From Peribacillus muralis (lineage in GTDB: Bacteria > Bacillota > Bacilli > Bacillales > DSM-1321), in contig NZ_CP017080.1 of assembly GCF_001645685.2 (NCBI RefSeq), positions 3,587,051 through 3,651,050 on the forward strand: DNA of 64,000 nucleotides, in the 5' to 3' direction. Positions 35,125-43,969 of the stretch are shown here, one piece after another; the stretch's first letter is position 1; every line of letters begins with the position of its first letter. The position numbers and the translations under genes were made by a program. Under the pieces are notes generated by a model. That model searched no databases, was not told where the DNA came from, and worked only from the letters and a program-made list of their open reading frames with translations.

Positions 35125-36189
35125 TTACAGGACCGCAGCCGGTTTCATCATTTGCTTGATCAGTTCCTTGTTGCGTTTTTTAAAGATTTCATTATGGGAG
35201 GATACCATCCCCATGCCAAGCGCATCGGGCTGAATATATTGCTTTGCTTTGTTCACGGCATTGGCCGCATCTTGGAAGGTTCCTGCTATTAAGTGCAATT
35301 TGCCGTCATGGTGCAGAATATCACCGGCAGCATAAATTCCATCCATCGAGGATTCGCTGGAAGCATTACCTTCAATATAATAATTATCCACCATCGCAAT
35401 ATCCACTTTACTATTCTGCAGCAGAGATGTATCGCGCTCATATCCATGATTGATGATGACTTCGTCGATCTGCAGGCGAGAAACCTCACCCGTCGAATGA
35501 TTGGTCAATTCAACATGCTCGATCGATTCATGATTGGCACACGCGATCAGCTTTGTGATCGTTGTATTCAAGAAGCAAACGGCTGAGCTTTCCATCAATT
35601 GTCTTGCCTGTGATTCATGACCAGCTAAGCTATCTTTCCTGTATGTCAGATACACCTTTTTGGCTACTGGCTCCAATTCATTAGCCCAATCGATTGCGGA
35701 GTTGCCGCCACCTGAGATGATCACCGTTTTATCCTTGAAGCGATTGAATGATTTAACGGTATAGTTCAGATTGGAAACCTCAAACCTTTCCGCCCCTTCA
35801 ATTTCCAGCTTTTGAGGATTCAAGATTCCGCCGCCAACCGCAACAATGATCGTTTTGGAATAATGCTTTTGACCGGAAGCCGTAAGTAGAACGAATATCC
35901 CTTCTTCATTACGTGTGATCGATTCCACTTTCTCATTCAATACGACGGTAGGATTGAAGGTTAAGCCTTGCTCCACTAACTGTTCAATTAATTTTTCTCC
36001 TGTAGTCGGTGTCAGGCCGCCTACATCCCAAATCATTTTCTCCGGATATACATGGATTTTCCCACCTAGCTGTGGCTGGTATTCAATGACCTTCGTCTTC
36101 ATTTCTCTTAACCCACTATAAAAAGTGGAGTAAAGGCCTGCTGGCCCCCCTCCAATAACTGTAACATCAAATAAATCTTGCTGTTCCAT
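35125..36189 (-). CDS. ycgT: Ferredoxin/flavodoxin-NADP+ reductase, thioredoxin-reductase-like (YcgT)
   Basis: 354 residues. FAD-binding VTVIGGGPAGLYSTFYSGL (about 9-27), NADP-binding VIISGGGNSAIDWA (about 160-173) and the second FAD motif GIYAAGDILHHDGKLHLI (about 285-302). There is no CxxC redox pair, which separates it from thioredoxin reductase and matches the Bacillus YumC/YcgT type FNR. It reduces ferredoxin or flavodoxin with NADPH. The ATG at 36189 follows GAGGAGTG. A Fur-like box lies 27 bases upstream, consistent with the iron regulation of ycgT in B. subtilis. Confidence 0.9.
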   Translation of the reverse strand: MEQQDLFDVTVIGGGPAGLYSTFYSGLREMKTKVIEYQPQLGGKIHVYPEKMIWDVGGLTPTTGEKLIEQLVEQGLTFNPTVVLNEKVESITRNEEGIFVLLTASGQKHYSKTIIVAVGGGILNPQKLEIEGAERFEVSNLNYTVKSFNRFKDKTVIISGGGNSAIDWANELEPVAKKVYLTYRKDSLAGHESQARQLMESSAVCFLNTTITKLIACANHESIEHVELTNHSTGEVSRLQIDEVIINHGYERDTSLLQNSKVDIAMVDNYYIEGNASSESSMDGIYAAGDILHHDGKLHLIAGTFQDAANAVNKAKQYIQPDALGMGMVSSHNEIFKKRNKELIKQMMKPAAVL

Positions 36190-36215
36190 TTCCGTTCACT
36201 CCTCGGTAATCAAAT

Positions 36216-36234
36216 GTTATTGATTATCATTCTC
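36216..36234 (-). promoter_or_regulatory. Fur box upstream of ycgT
   Basis: GTTATTGATTATCATTCTC matches the 19-base Fur consensus at 15 positions. It lies 27 bases before the ycgT start. The rest of the 305-base gap 36190-36494 is AT-rich and holds only the terminator at 36281-36319. Confidence 0.75.
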
Positions 36235-36280
36235 ATTTAATCGTACACCCTTTTCATCACTTTTACAATATGAATTTTTG

Positions 36281-36319
36281 AAAAAACTCTGTTCATTTTA
36301 AAAATGAACAGAGTTTTTT
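36281..36319. terminator. Strong bidirectional stem-loop
   Basis: AAAAAACTCTGTTCATTTT and its complement around a single A, T-rich beyond. It probably ends the phn messenger (minus) after the pucR remnant, and would insulate ycgT. Confidence 0.85.
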
Positions 36320-36494
36320 ATTTCCAAACACGAAAAATTGCCATTCATTAAAAACGTATAAATGATAAATGGAGTATTGTAATGAACATTAAGCTGAAAA
36401 TGGAAAGAGCATTTGGAACGTCATTGAATATTATATTTACATAATTTTCCACCTTAACCTTGTTACCTATGAGCACATGGTTGGCTGTTGATAG

Positions 36495-37617
36495 CTATTT
36501 CGCAGGAACTCCGACTTGTTGTTTGAGCTGATATGCTTTCAAAGCAATTTCAACGTTTAATCTGTTCTCCGGCATATCAAAATCAAAATCAAGAATCTTT
36601 TTTATTTTCTCCAGCCGATGATAGAGTGTTTGTCTTACAACATGTAATTTATGAGCAGTAAGCTTCTTTGAGCGATCAAGCTCAAAGTATTTCGCTAAAG
36701 TCAGAAGCAATTCCGTTCCATATTCCTTATCATACGATATTAAAGGAGAGAGATAATCCTCAATAAAGTGGGCCGTGCCTTGATCATGCTGAATCAATTG
36801 TATCAACCGAAAAATGCCAAGGTCTTCGTAAAAGGCACTTGTTGAAAACGCACGGTAATTTATAGCCAACTGCGCTTCTCTATACCCAGTATGGGCATCC
36901 AAAAGGAACTGGTATTACCCGCCCAATGCCTATACGGATTTGGCTAGATTCACCTTCTTTAACACTCAGCATGGCATTGATCACTTTCAAGAAGCGTGCT
37001 TTAGAAGAACCCGCAGTTCCGAGATCAATGGCTAATACAATAATCTGATTTCTTATTGAGGTGATATAAGGTGTAAAAGAATATTTTGTGAATCCAGATC
37101 GAATTTTTAAAGAATGATGATAAATAGCAGATTCATTTTCTTCATCCGATAAACTTAATGAAGACGGATGAAGAGCATCTTCGATATCAACGATTGCAAC
37201 TCGATACTGTATAGAAGCTCGCTTGGATTTTAACGAAATATATCCCCTTGCTTGTTCCTCATTATTGATGCGTCTATATAGTAAATCATTTAGCCATGTA
37301 GATTCTATCCGTAATCGTTTTTCATCCAAATAATGTTTGCGCAGTAAGTCTTGCGAGATTGCTAGAGAAGCACGATCAAGGATCAGGAAATCAAATTCAT
37401 CCGATTCACGATCTAAAACCATAACAAGATACGCCCATATTTGATCCATCGCCCCGATCGGTTGGAGAAGGATCGTATGGTTCATTGCCTTCCATTCAAT
37501 GGGTGAATCCTTCGTGTCCAGGTCCTGCCAGTGTTCTTTTTCATCATAAATGGTTTGCAGCAGATCCTCTCCTTTCTCAATCGAAAGTAGAGGATCTGCT
37601 GCGCTTTTTTCTATCAT
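36495..37617 (-). pseudogene. PucR-family regulator, truncated and frameshifted
   Basis: Two frames make up one PucR-type protein. 36880-37617 encodes a GAF/GGDEF-like middle part ending IGRVIPVPFG..., and 36495-36902 continues, in another frame, with DAHTGYREAQLAI and the C-terminal helix-turn-helix TAHKLHVVRQTLYHRLEKIKKIL. Removing one A from the run at 36901-36904 restores the frame (IGRVIPVPLDAHTGY). The N-terminal about 120 residues usual for PucR proteins are also missing, as the frame begins eight bases after phnX without a ribosome site. It lies at the end of the phn operon, where such regulators often act. The break could be a sequencing error, the truncation less easily. Confidence 0.8.
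37557..37610 (+). terminator. Long hairpin with plus-strand T-run inside the pucR frame
   Basis: GCAGCAGATCCTCT (37557-37570) and its exact complement (37589-37602), extended by CTTTC/GAAAG inside, then TTTTTT at 37605-37610 on the plus strand. It is a textbook terminator facing against the phn operon, but sits in the first codons of the pucR remnant. Confidence 0.6.
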
Positions 37618-37623
37618 TAACGT

Positions 37624-38439
37624 TTAGTTTGTACTCGGCCTCTTCCCATCAGATATAAGTTCATTGATGCGATCTATGAGCTCAGGCAATTCCTTCATCG
37701 TTTCAATCGTAAAATCAGCCCCATTTTGCATAAAGGAATGAGCAGTTTCGGAGATTACCCTTTCTCTATCCAATTCCGATAGACTAGTATACTCCTCCAA
37801 ACTCAATCCCATCTCAGAGCTTCCGACAATGACTCCGACCGACCAGACTCCAGCATTCACTCCCTCTTTCATATCGGAAGCGGTATCCCCTACCTTCACA
37901 ACCTTCCATGATGCCGATACCTTCAATTCTTCGATATTACGATAAATCATGTATGGATAAGGTCTCCCAATCGAATCGGTCGCATCCGGGGTTACATGAA
38001 AATCCGGACCATAGCCTTTTTTCAACGCATTGGAGACGACGACTTCCATCATGGCATCCGTATACCCCGTTGTCGAACCAATCTTCAGCCCGCGATTTCT
38101 CAAAGCTTCCACCGTCTCGATGACGCCTGGAATCGGATCTGTATAATCTGCCAAGGAAACCATCAGTGCCGGTTCAAATTCAGCGTACAATTTTTCGACA
38201 TCCTCCTCATTGAATGTCCGTCCATATACATCTTCCCATAAAGCCGATATCCTTGGCATCGCAAGCATTGCACGGATATGATCGATTTTCAGCATCCCCA
38301 TCGGTGCTCTCGCTTCCGCCATCGTCACATCGATGCCGGCATTGTTGAAAATATCCACAAAGACATTCACTGGCGCAAAACATCCAAAATCCACAGCCGT
38401 CCCAGCCCAATCCAAAATGATTCCCTCTACCTTATTCAT
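37624..38439 (-). CDS. phnX: Phosphonoacetaldehyde hydrolase (phosphonatase)
   Basis: 271 residues, HAD superfamily. The nucleophile Asp is in GIILDWAGTAVDFGCFAP (about 6-23), the Schiff-base Lys in the cap region ARAPMGMLKIDHIRAML (Lys about 52), and DTASDMKEGVNAG is the metal motif (about 186-198). It cleaves phosphonoacetaldehyde to acetaldehyde and phosphate, the second step of 2-aminoethylphosphonate breakdown. It overlaps phnW by four bases (ATGA). The length equals that of the characterised B. cereus enzyme family. Confidence 0.95.
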   Translation of the reverse strand: MNKVEGIILDWAGTAVDFGCFAPVNVFVDIFNNAGIDVTMAEARAPMGMLKIDHIRAMLAMPRISALWEDVYGRTFNEEDVEKLYAEFEPALMVSLADYTDPIPGVIETVEALRNRGLKIGSTTGYTDAMMEVVVSNALKKGYGPDFHVTPDATDSIGRPYPYMIYRNIEELKVSASWKVVKVGDTASDMKEGVNAGVWSVGVIVGSSEMGLSLEEYTSLSELDRERVISETAHSFMQNGADFTIETMKELPELIDRINELISDGKRPSTN

Positions 38440-39530
38440 ACTGTCACCACTTTCATATATTTTTCTACGATCCTGCCAAGTTCCTCGATATCTTCTTTAT
38501 GGATTTCCCCGATATTGCCGATGCGGAATGTATCCATGTCCGTCAGCTTTCCGGGATAGATTACGTAACCGTTCATTTTGATAAACTTGTAAAAGTCCTC
38601 AAAGTCAAAGGTTTCAGTCGGAAAAAGGAATGTCGTTATGATAGGCGATTGTTTTTCCGGCGCGATATATGCATGAATCCCCCATTGCCCCATCAGCTTC
38701 CTCAGCCTATCATTATTAGCTTTATAACGGGCGAATCTGGCAGAAATGCCGCCTTCTTCAGCTAATTCCTCCAGCGCTTTGGCAAACGCGGCCACTACAT
38801 GGGTCGGAGAGGTGAAACGCCATTTCCCGTCCTTGTCCATCTCCTTCCACTGATCGTATAAATCCAGTGACAAACTGCGGGCATTGCCCTCACAAGCCGT
38901 CAATTCGTCAAGCTTAGCAATGACAAAACCAAAACCTGGTATGCCTTGGATGCATTTATTTGCACTGCTGATCAAATAATCAATTCCGAGTTCGGCTACA
39001 TTCATGTCGACGCCGCCAAAGCTGCTCATCGCATCGATGATCAAAGTTTTCCCATGTTCCTTTGTAATCTTCGAAACCATCTCGATCGGATTCAAGATTC
39101 CTGTCGTCGTTTCACAATGGACCATCGCTATATGTGTGATGTCACGATCTTCAAGCAATATGCTGCGAATTTCAGCTTCCTTTGGAAATTCGTTGTACTC
39201 AACGCCATATTCCCTATGCCTCAAGCCCATGTACGCTGCCATTTTCACCATCCGTTTTCCATATGCGCCGTTCGTGATGATCAGCACTTTATCGGATTTT
39301 GAAAGTGCAGTCGTCAGCACGGATTCTACAACAAACGAGCCGCTTCCCTGCATAAGTACTGCCGTATATTCTCCGTTCGCAGCATATGCCAAGTCGAGAA
39401 GCTGATTTCTGATTTTTTGGGTGATTTCCTTATAATCCGCTTCCCACGTGCAGCGGTCAACGAGCATTTCCTGCTTCACCGTACTTGTAGTGGTCAGCGG
39501 TCCAGGCGTCAATAGTTTATACGTATTCAT
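38436..39530 (-). CDS. phnW: 2-aminoethylphosphonate:pyruvate transaminase
   Basis: 364 residues, PLP-dependent, aminotransferase class V. LLTPGPLTTTSTVKQEML is the typical N-terminus, and the PLP Lys lies in LISSANKCIQGIPGFGFVI (Lys about 193). It moves the amino group of 2-aminoethylphosphonate to pyruvate, giving phosphonoacetaldehyde and alanine. It is coupled to phnX by a four-base overlap and follows the binding protein gene by 22 bases. The ATG follows AAGGG. Confidence 0.95.
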   Translation of the reverse strand: MNTYKLLTPGPLTTTSTVKQEMLVDRCTWEADYKEITQKIRNQLLDLAYAANGEYTAVLMQGSGSFVVESVLTTALSKSDKVLIITNGAYGKRMVKMAAYMGLRHREYGVEYNEFPKEAEIRSILLEDRDITHIAMVHCETTTGILNPIEMVSKITKEHGKTLIIDAMSSFGGVDMNVAELGIDYLISSANKCIQGIPGFGFVIAKLDELTACEGNARSLSLDLYDQWKEMDKDGKWRFTSPTHVVAAFAKALEELAEEGGISARFARYKANNDRLRKLMGQWGIHAYIAPEKQSPIITTFLFPTETFDFEDFYKFIKMNGYVIYPGKLTDMDTFRIGNIGEIHKEDIEELGRIVEKYMKVVTV

Positions 39531-39552
39531 TTCCCTTCACTCCTCACTGTAT

Positions 39553-40548
39553 TTATCGTTGTGCTGATTTAAAGAACTGTTGATGCTGTTTTAATAATTC
39601 GACGGTAAGAGGCTGCTTGAATTTCTTAGGGTAGGCCGGCTTGTTCTTTTCCGTTACCTTTTCACCTTCATATAGTGCGACTGGGTAATGCTTCAGCAAT
39701 TCTTCTCTAGCATCTTTACTGATCGTTTCTGCCATTTTCATTGCTAAACTTGTTTTAGCTTCACTATCTTTATTCACGACAGCCACAGATTCCGTGTAGG
39801 AGAAATTCCCCTCAGCCGGATCGACGAACTTGATCGGTAAGCCTGACTCTTTAGCCATCACAGCTTGGTAGCGTAAACCAAAACCGGCAGCCACCTCCCC
39901 TGCTTGCACTTTATTGATCGGGCCTGAACCTGAGCTCTCCATATGCGGTCCGCTATTCGTTATTAAGTCATGGAGAACGTTTTTCCCCTCTGCATCACCG
40001 TATCGACTGATTATTGCTTGAACTAACAGCCACCCTGTTGACGAGTCCAGAATATTAGGGATGGAAACGAGCCCTTTGTATTCAGGCTTCGTTAAGTCCT
40101 TAATCGAGCTCGGCATCGGCAGGCCATGTTGTTTAAGCACTTCCGTATTCACGAAAATGGAACCGGTATTCGCCAAGATCGGCGTGTAATAGGCTGGACT
40201 TTGCTCCAATGCTTTTGTGCCAAATGACAGGCCTTTGAACATGGAGTGCTGCTTTTGTGCACTTTCGATGAAATAGGAACTCATTGTAACTAGATCAGCC
40301 TCGATTTCAGTACCTTCCGCCAGCAGCTTCCCTCCCAATTCAGATGTGCCTAACGATTGAAGGACATATTTCCCTTCGTATCCGGCGGCTTTCAGGGAAG
40401 TCTCCATTGCAGCCGTGGCTTCTTCATCACCATTCGTATAGATGACGACCTTTTCCTCATCCGCTTTGCCGCTGTTACGGCCCGCCAATACAAATGCCAA
40501 ACTTAAAGCAACTAAAGAAAGTACGGCTATCTTGATCGTTTTAGACAT
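39553..40548 (-). CDS. phnS: 2-aminoethylphosphonate ABC transporter substrate-binding protein with altered lipobox
   Basis: 331 residues, Fe3+/2-AEP-type periplasmic-binding-protein fold (VVIYTNGDEEATAAMETSLK near the N-terminus). The N-terminal signal region SLVALSLAFVLAG should be followed by Cys to make a lipoprotein but has Arg (CGT where TGT is expected; codon at about 40482-40484). The ATG at 40548 follows AGGGGG. It should deliver 2-AEP to the membrane permease. With the Cys lost it would be either cleaved by signal peptidase I and released, or retained by its signal. Operon partners identify the substrate. Confidence 0.85.
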   Translation of the reverse strand: MSKTIKIAVLSLVALSLAFVLAGRNSGKADEEKVVIYTNGDEEATAAMETSLKAAGYEGKYVLQSLGTSELGGKLLAEGTEIEADLVTMSSYFIESAQKQHSMFKGLSFGTKALEQSPAYYTPILANTGSIFVNTEVLKQHGLPMPSSIKDLTKPEYKGLVSIPNILDSSTGWLLVQAIISRYGDAEGKNVLHDLITNSGPHMESSGSGPINKVQAGEVAAGFGLRYQAVMAKESGLPIKFVDPAEGNFSYTESVAVVNKDSEAKTSLAMKMAETISKDAREELLKHYPVALYEGEKVTEKNKPAYPKKFKQPLTVELLKQHQQFFKSAQR

Positions 40549-40561
40549 AATATCCCCCTCA

Positions 40562-42178
40562 TTAATGTTTGAATTGCCTTTGTTGATAATGATCACAAAG
40601 CAGCTTCACGACTAGATTCGTAAAAAAGATAAGTAAAGACAGGATGAATATTTCGTTGAATTTGGCAAAATGCTGAAGCTCTTTAATTTTACTGGCAACC
40701 AATGTCGTTTGGGCCGTGACCAAAAAGATGATTCCGCTGATCGTCACCATACTATTGATGAAATAGTAGCTGAACATCTCGATTACCGTAGATGCCGAGT
40801 TCGGCAGGATGACACGATAGATTGTCCTGATCCAGCCATCCCCCAATAGTTCGCCGGTCGTTTCCCATGAAGGGTTCATTTTGGATAAAGAGTTCTTCGC
40901 CATTAGATAGGGTGTTGTAAAGAAGTGGACAATGTTACATACAATGATGATGGCAAAGGTCCCCTTCCAGTTGCTTCCATTGAACAGGAGCAAATACGAT
41001 AAGCCGAGCACCATTCCAGGTACTGTATTCGTCAATATCGAAATGATATCCATTGACGATTTCCCCTTAAGCTTCGTCCTGACATTCAAGACCGCCGAGC
41101 TAAAGGCGATGCACGTTCCCAGTACAGCTGTCATCAATGCAACGAATAAGGAGTTTTTATAGACTGCCGTTAAATCGCCCGATTGGAATGTGTCGATAAA
41201 ATGTTTTAAGGTCAACGAGAGATCGTAAGGAAAACTAGTTAAAAAGGGTGCAATGAACATGACCGCAAATACAGAAAACATCCCCATTAAGACCAATAGC
41301 GAAATACTGCCAAAACATATATCCCTCCCTTTGTGCTGCGTCAATTCAATATCGCTGAACTTGTCATAATGAAAATTCAGTTTTTCCAGATAGTTTAATA
41401 GGAAAACACTGAATACTACCGGAATGAGCATCACTATGGCAATCACTGCTCCACTGTTGAAATCAGGGATTGAACCTAGCATGACTTGATACAGTTGCGT
41501 CGCGACAACGGAGTAGGTCCCGCCGACTGAAGCCGGTATCCCAAAATCGGTAAAGCTCAGGATGAAGGAAAGGACAAAAGCTCCACCCAAAGTTCCCGCC
41601 AATGGCCGTAAAATCGTATTCATGAAACTTCTTATCGTTCCATCCCCCATCAGTTTTGAAACGATGATGAACTTTTTATCCATGTACTTGAAGGAATTAT
41701 TAATGAGCAGAAAAGCTGAAGGCATTGTATAAATCACATAGCCTATCAATAATCCATTAAACCCGTATATATCGAATAGATTCCTTCCAAAAAGCTTCGT
41801 CATGATTCCTTGATTGCCGAAAGAGTAGATGATCGCAAACCCGAATGTGATCGTTGGAAGCAGCATCGGAAGGAGGATACCGGTTTTGATTACGCTTTTA
41901 ACTGGCCTATATAATCGGGTGCAATGGATGGAATAGGCGAGACAAAAGGCTAAAATGGTCGTGATGACGGCTGTTAGCCCCGAAATTTTCACGCTGTTTC
42001 CAAATGCCTTCAGCAGCTCTGCATTTGAAAGGACCGTTACATAATTCGAGAGATCGATTCCATCAGCCGTTTCAAAAGAACGGACGAACAATAAGCCAAG
42101 AGGGAAGAAAAGAAAAGCGGCAAATAACAGTAAGATAGGTATATAAATGGCACGCATTGCCGGTTTAACCTCACGCAT
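40562..42178 (-). CDS. phnU: 2-aminoethylphosphonate ABC transporter, fused two-domain permease
   Basis: About 538 residues, two ABC permease domains in one chain: helices at about 10-30, 60-270 (domain 1) and about 305-530 (domain 2), each with an EAA-like loop (DGTIRSFMNTILRPLAGTL and DGWIRTIYRVILPNSAS). In other bacteria these are PhnU and PhnV; here they are one protein, as in FbpB-type systems. The start is the ATG at 42178, overlapping the phnT stop by eight bases (ATGCGTGA); an ATG at 42157 is a possible alternative. It ends 14 bases before the binding protein. Confidence 0.85.
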   Translation of the reverse strand: MREVKPAMRAIYIPILLLFAAFLFFPLGLLFVRSFETADGIDLSNYVTVLSNAELLKAFGNSVKISGLTAVITTILAFCLAYSIHCTRLYRPVKSVIKTGILLPMLLPTITFGFAIIYSFGNQGIMTKLFGRNLFDIYGFNGLLIGYVIYTMPSAFLLINNSFKYMDKKFIIVSKLMGDGTIRSFMNTILRPLAGTLGGAFVLSFILSFTDFGIPASVGGTYSVVATQLYQVMLGSIPDFNSGAVIAIVMLIPVVFSVFLLNYLEKLNFHYDKFSDIELTQHKGRDICFGSISLLVLMGMFSVFAVMFIAPFLTSFPYDLSLTLKHFIDTFQSGDLTAVYKNSLFVALMTAVLGTCIAFSSAVLNVRTKLKGKSSMDIISILTNTVPGMVLGLSYLLLFNGSNWKGTFAIIIVCNIVHFFTTPYLMAKNSLSKMNPSWETTGELLGDGWIRTIYRVILPNSASTVIEMFSYYFINSMVTISGIIFLVTAQTTLVASKIKELQHFAKFNEIFILSLLIFFTNLVVKLLCDHYQQRQFKH

Positions 42179-42923
42179 ACTTTTCACCGAATAAGTTATA
42201 AATATTTTCTCTCTTGATCTCCAGTTGTTTAAGAATGAATTCCTTAACAAAATCATTGGCCGGCTGATTGATGATTTCTTTAGGCGATCCAAATTGGGAA
42301 ACACTCCCTTTGTTGATGATCAAAATTTTATCGGACATCGTCAACGCCTCTTCCGGGTCATGCGTAACGATGATCGTCGTGAGCTTGAATTGTCTTGCAA
42401 TCGATTTGATGCGTTGCTTGATCGATTCCTTGATGACTCCATCCAATGCACTCAATGGTTCATCGAGCAATAATATTTTCGGCTTCATGACGAGGGTCCT
42501 TGCGAGCGCTACCCGCTGTTTCTGCCCACCTGACAATTCAGCCGTTTTCTTGTTCAAATGAGGCTTCAGCTCCAGGAAATCGATATATTCCTGTAATTCT
42601 TCATCAGTTACCACTCCCTTTTTATTCCTTAGTCCATAAACAATATTTTCGTATGCATCTAAATGAGGAAAAAGCGCATAATCTTGGAAAACTATATTAA
42701 ACCCTCGTTCCTTCATCCGCACGTTGCTCAAATCGGTTTCGTTAAAAATGATTTTTCCCTGCTCCACACTCGTTAGCCCCAGGATAATATTCAACAAAGT
42801 AGTTTTTCCGCTCCCGCTTGGGCCTAACAGTGAAACGATCTCCCCTGTTTCTATTTCAAGATTTATATTTTCTAAAACGAATTTATCATTGTATTGCTTG
42901 CTAATATTCTGTAATTTCAGCAA
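42171..42923 (-). CDS. phnT: 2-aminoethylphosphonate ABC transporter ATP-binding protein
   Basis: About 250 residues. Walker A GPSGSGKTT, signature LSGGQKQRVALARTL, Walker B ILLLDEPLSALD and the H-loop VTHDPEE are intact. It is of the PotA/FbpC/PhnT type. The start is judged to be the TTG at 42923, eight bases after GGAGG; the GTG at 42932 overlaps the ribosome site. It is the first gene of phnT-phnU/V-phnS-phnW-phnX, under a PhoP box. Confidence 0.9.
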   Translation of the reverse strand: MLKLQNISKQYNDKFVLENINLEIETGEIVSLLGPSGSGKTTLLNIILGLTSVEQGKIIFNETDLSNVRMKERGFNIVFQDYALFPHLDAYENIVYGLRNKKGVVTDEELQEYIDFLELKPHLNKKTAELSGGQKQRVALARTLVMKPKILLLDEPLSALDGVIKESIKQRIKSIARQFKLTTIIVTHDPEEALTMSDKILIINKGSVSQFGSPKEIINQPANDFVKEFILKQLEIKRENIYNLFGEKYA

Positions 42924-42950
42924 ACCTTCCACCTCCTTAAGTACACCCTT

Positions 42951-43004
42951 AGTATAAAAGCCATTTGTAAAACGAAGTTGCGATTTTTGTAAATACTCTG
43001 TAAA
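42951..43004 (-). promoter_or_regulatory. PhoP box and -10 of the phn operon
   Basis: On the minus strand TTTACA appears at plus 42999-43004, 42988-42993 and 42966-42971, with a poor CGCAAC at 42977-42982: four hexamers exactly 11 bases apart, the arrangement of a B. subtilis PhoP box. TATACT at 42951-42956 is the -10, so the box covers about -21 to -60. This predicts induction by phosphate starvation. Confidence 0.8.
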
Positions 43005-43149
43005 TATTGAACACCTTTATACCAACTTTATACTAACTTTTGACCATATAACGATTCAATCATTAGCTACTTATTGAATATGTTTCGCATGCATCGTACA
43101 CTAATAATGAATATCCGAAAATGAGAATCGAAGAATGGCGGGTGAAAAC

Positions 43150-43908
43150 ATGCTTCCACTTGAAAGGCAAAAGAAGATCATCGAGTTATTGACGATAAGA
43201 AAAGTCATGAAGCTTGCCGAGCTTACTGAAGAACTGCAAGTTTCCATTGAAACGCTCAGGAGAGATATGAACCTTCTCACTAGACAAGGCAAAATAGAAA
43301 AGATTTATGGAGGCGTAAAGCTGGCTCAATCCAAATTTGGGGAATCGATGATAGAGGAAAGGATGTTCAGCCAAGTACGTGAAAAAGAAAGAATCGCCCA
43401 AAAATGCAGTGAATATATTCATGATGGTGACTGCATTTATATCGATAGTGGTTCGACCACCTATCAAATCGCGAAATATATAAAACAGAAAAAGAAACTG
43501 ACCGTGATAACCAATTCCATTCCTGTCGTGAACGAGCTCCTTCATAGTGAAATTGAAATATTGATCATAGGAGGAAAGGTTCGGCAAAATGAACAATCCA
43601 TCGTCGCATTTGACTACCTATTCAACTTTAGCGAATTGAATATAGCAAAGGCCTTCATATGTGCGAGTGGCATTACGATTGAAAAAGGCATTTCCGACTA
43701 TAATTTGGAGGAAGCGAACACGAGGAAGAAAATCATCGAATTATCACAACAGGTGTATGTTGCCGCGGACAGCTCGAAGTTCGGCAAAGACGTGACCATC
43801 GGGATTGCCCCAATGGATAAAATCGATTACATCGTTACTGACGATTATTTGCATCAAGATTTCATCTCTTCGTTTACTGATACAGGCACACATTTGCTTC
43901 TTTCTTAA
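43150..43908 (+). CDS. DeoR/GlpR family transcriptional regulator
   Basis: 252 residues. The N-terminal helix-turn-helix is LPLERQKKIIELL ... SIETLRRDMNLLTRQGKIEKIYGG, the wing closing in GG as usual. The C-terminal sugar-phosphate-sensing domain has IDSGSTTYQIAKYI, VITNSIPVVNEL, and VAADSSKFGKD. The ATG at 43150 follows GGCGGGTG; the ATG at 43135 is in frame but without a better site. It is divergent from phnT, so it may control the phn operon, with a phosphorylated intermediate as effector. In front of it lie direct repeats TTTATAC(C/T)AAC at 43016-43026 and 43027-43037. Confidence 0.9.
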   Translation: MLPLERQKKIIELLTIRKVMKLAELTEELQVSIETLRRDMNLLTRQGKIEKIYGGVKLAQSKFGESMIEERMFSQVREKERIAQKCSEYIHDGDCIYIDSGSTTYQIAKYIKQKKKLTVITNSIPVVNELLHSEIEILIIGGKVRQNEQSIVAFDYLFNFSELNIAKAFICASGITIEKGISDYNLEEANTRKKIIELSQQVYVAADSSKFGKDVTIGIAPMDKIDYIVTDDYLHQDFISSFTDTGTHLLLS

Positions 43909-43915
43909 AAGCAAG

Positions 43916-43954
43916 AAAAAACGTGAATCACACAGCAGTATGGTTCACGTTTTT
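43916..43954. terminator. Bidirectional terminator between deoR-type gene and ogt
   Basis: AAAAAACGTGAA and TTCACGTTTTTT around a 15-base loop; serves both convergent genes. Confidence 0.9.
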
Positions 43955-43969
43955 TTCGTTTTCCTTATA

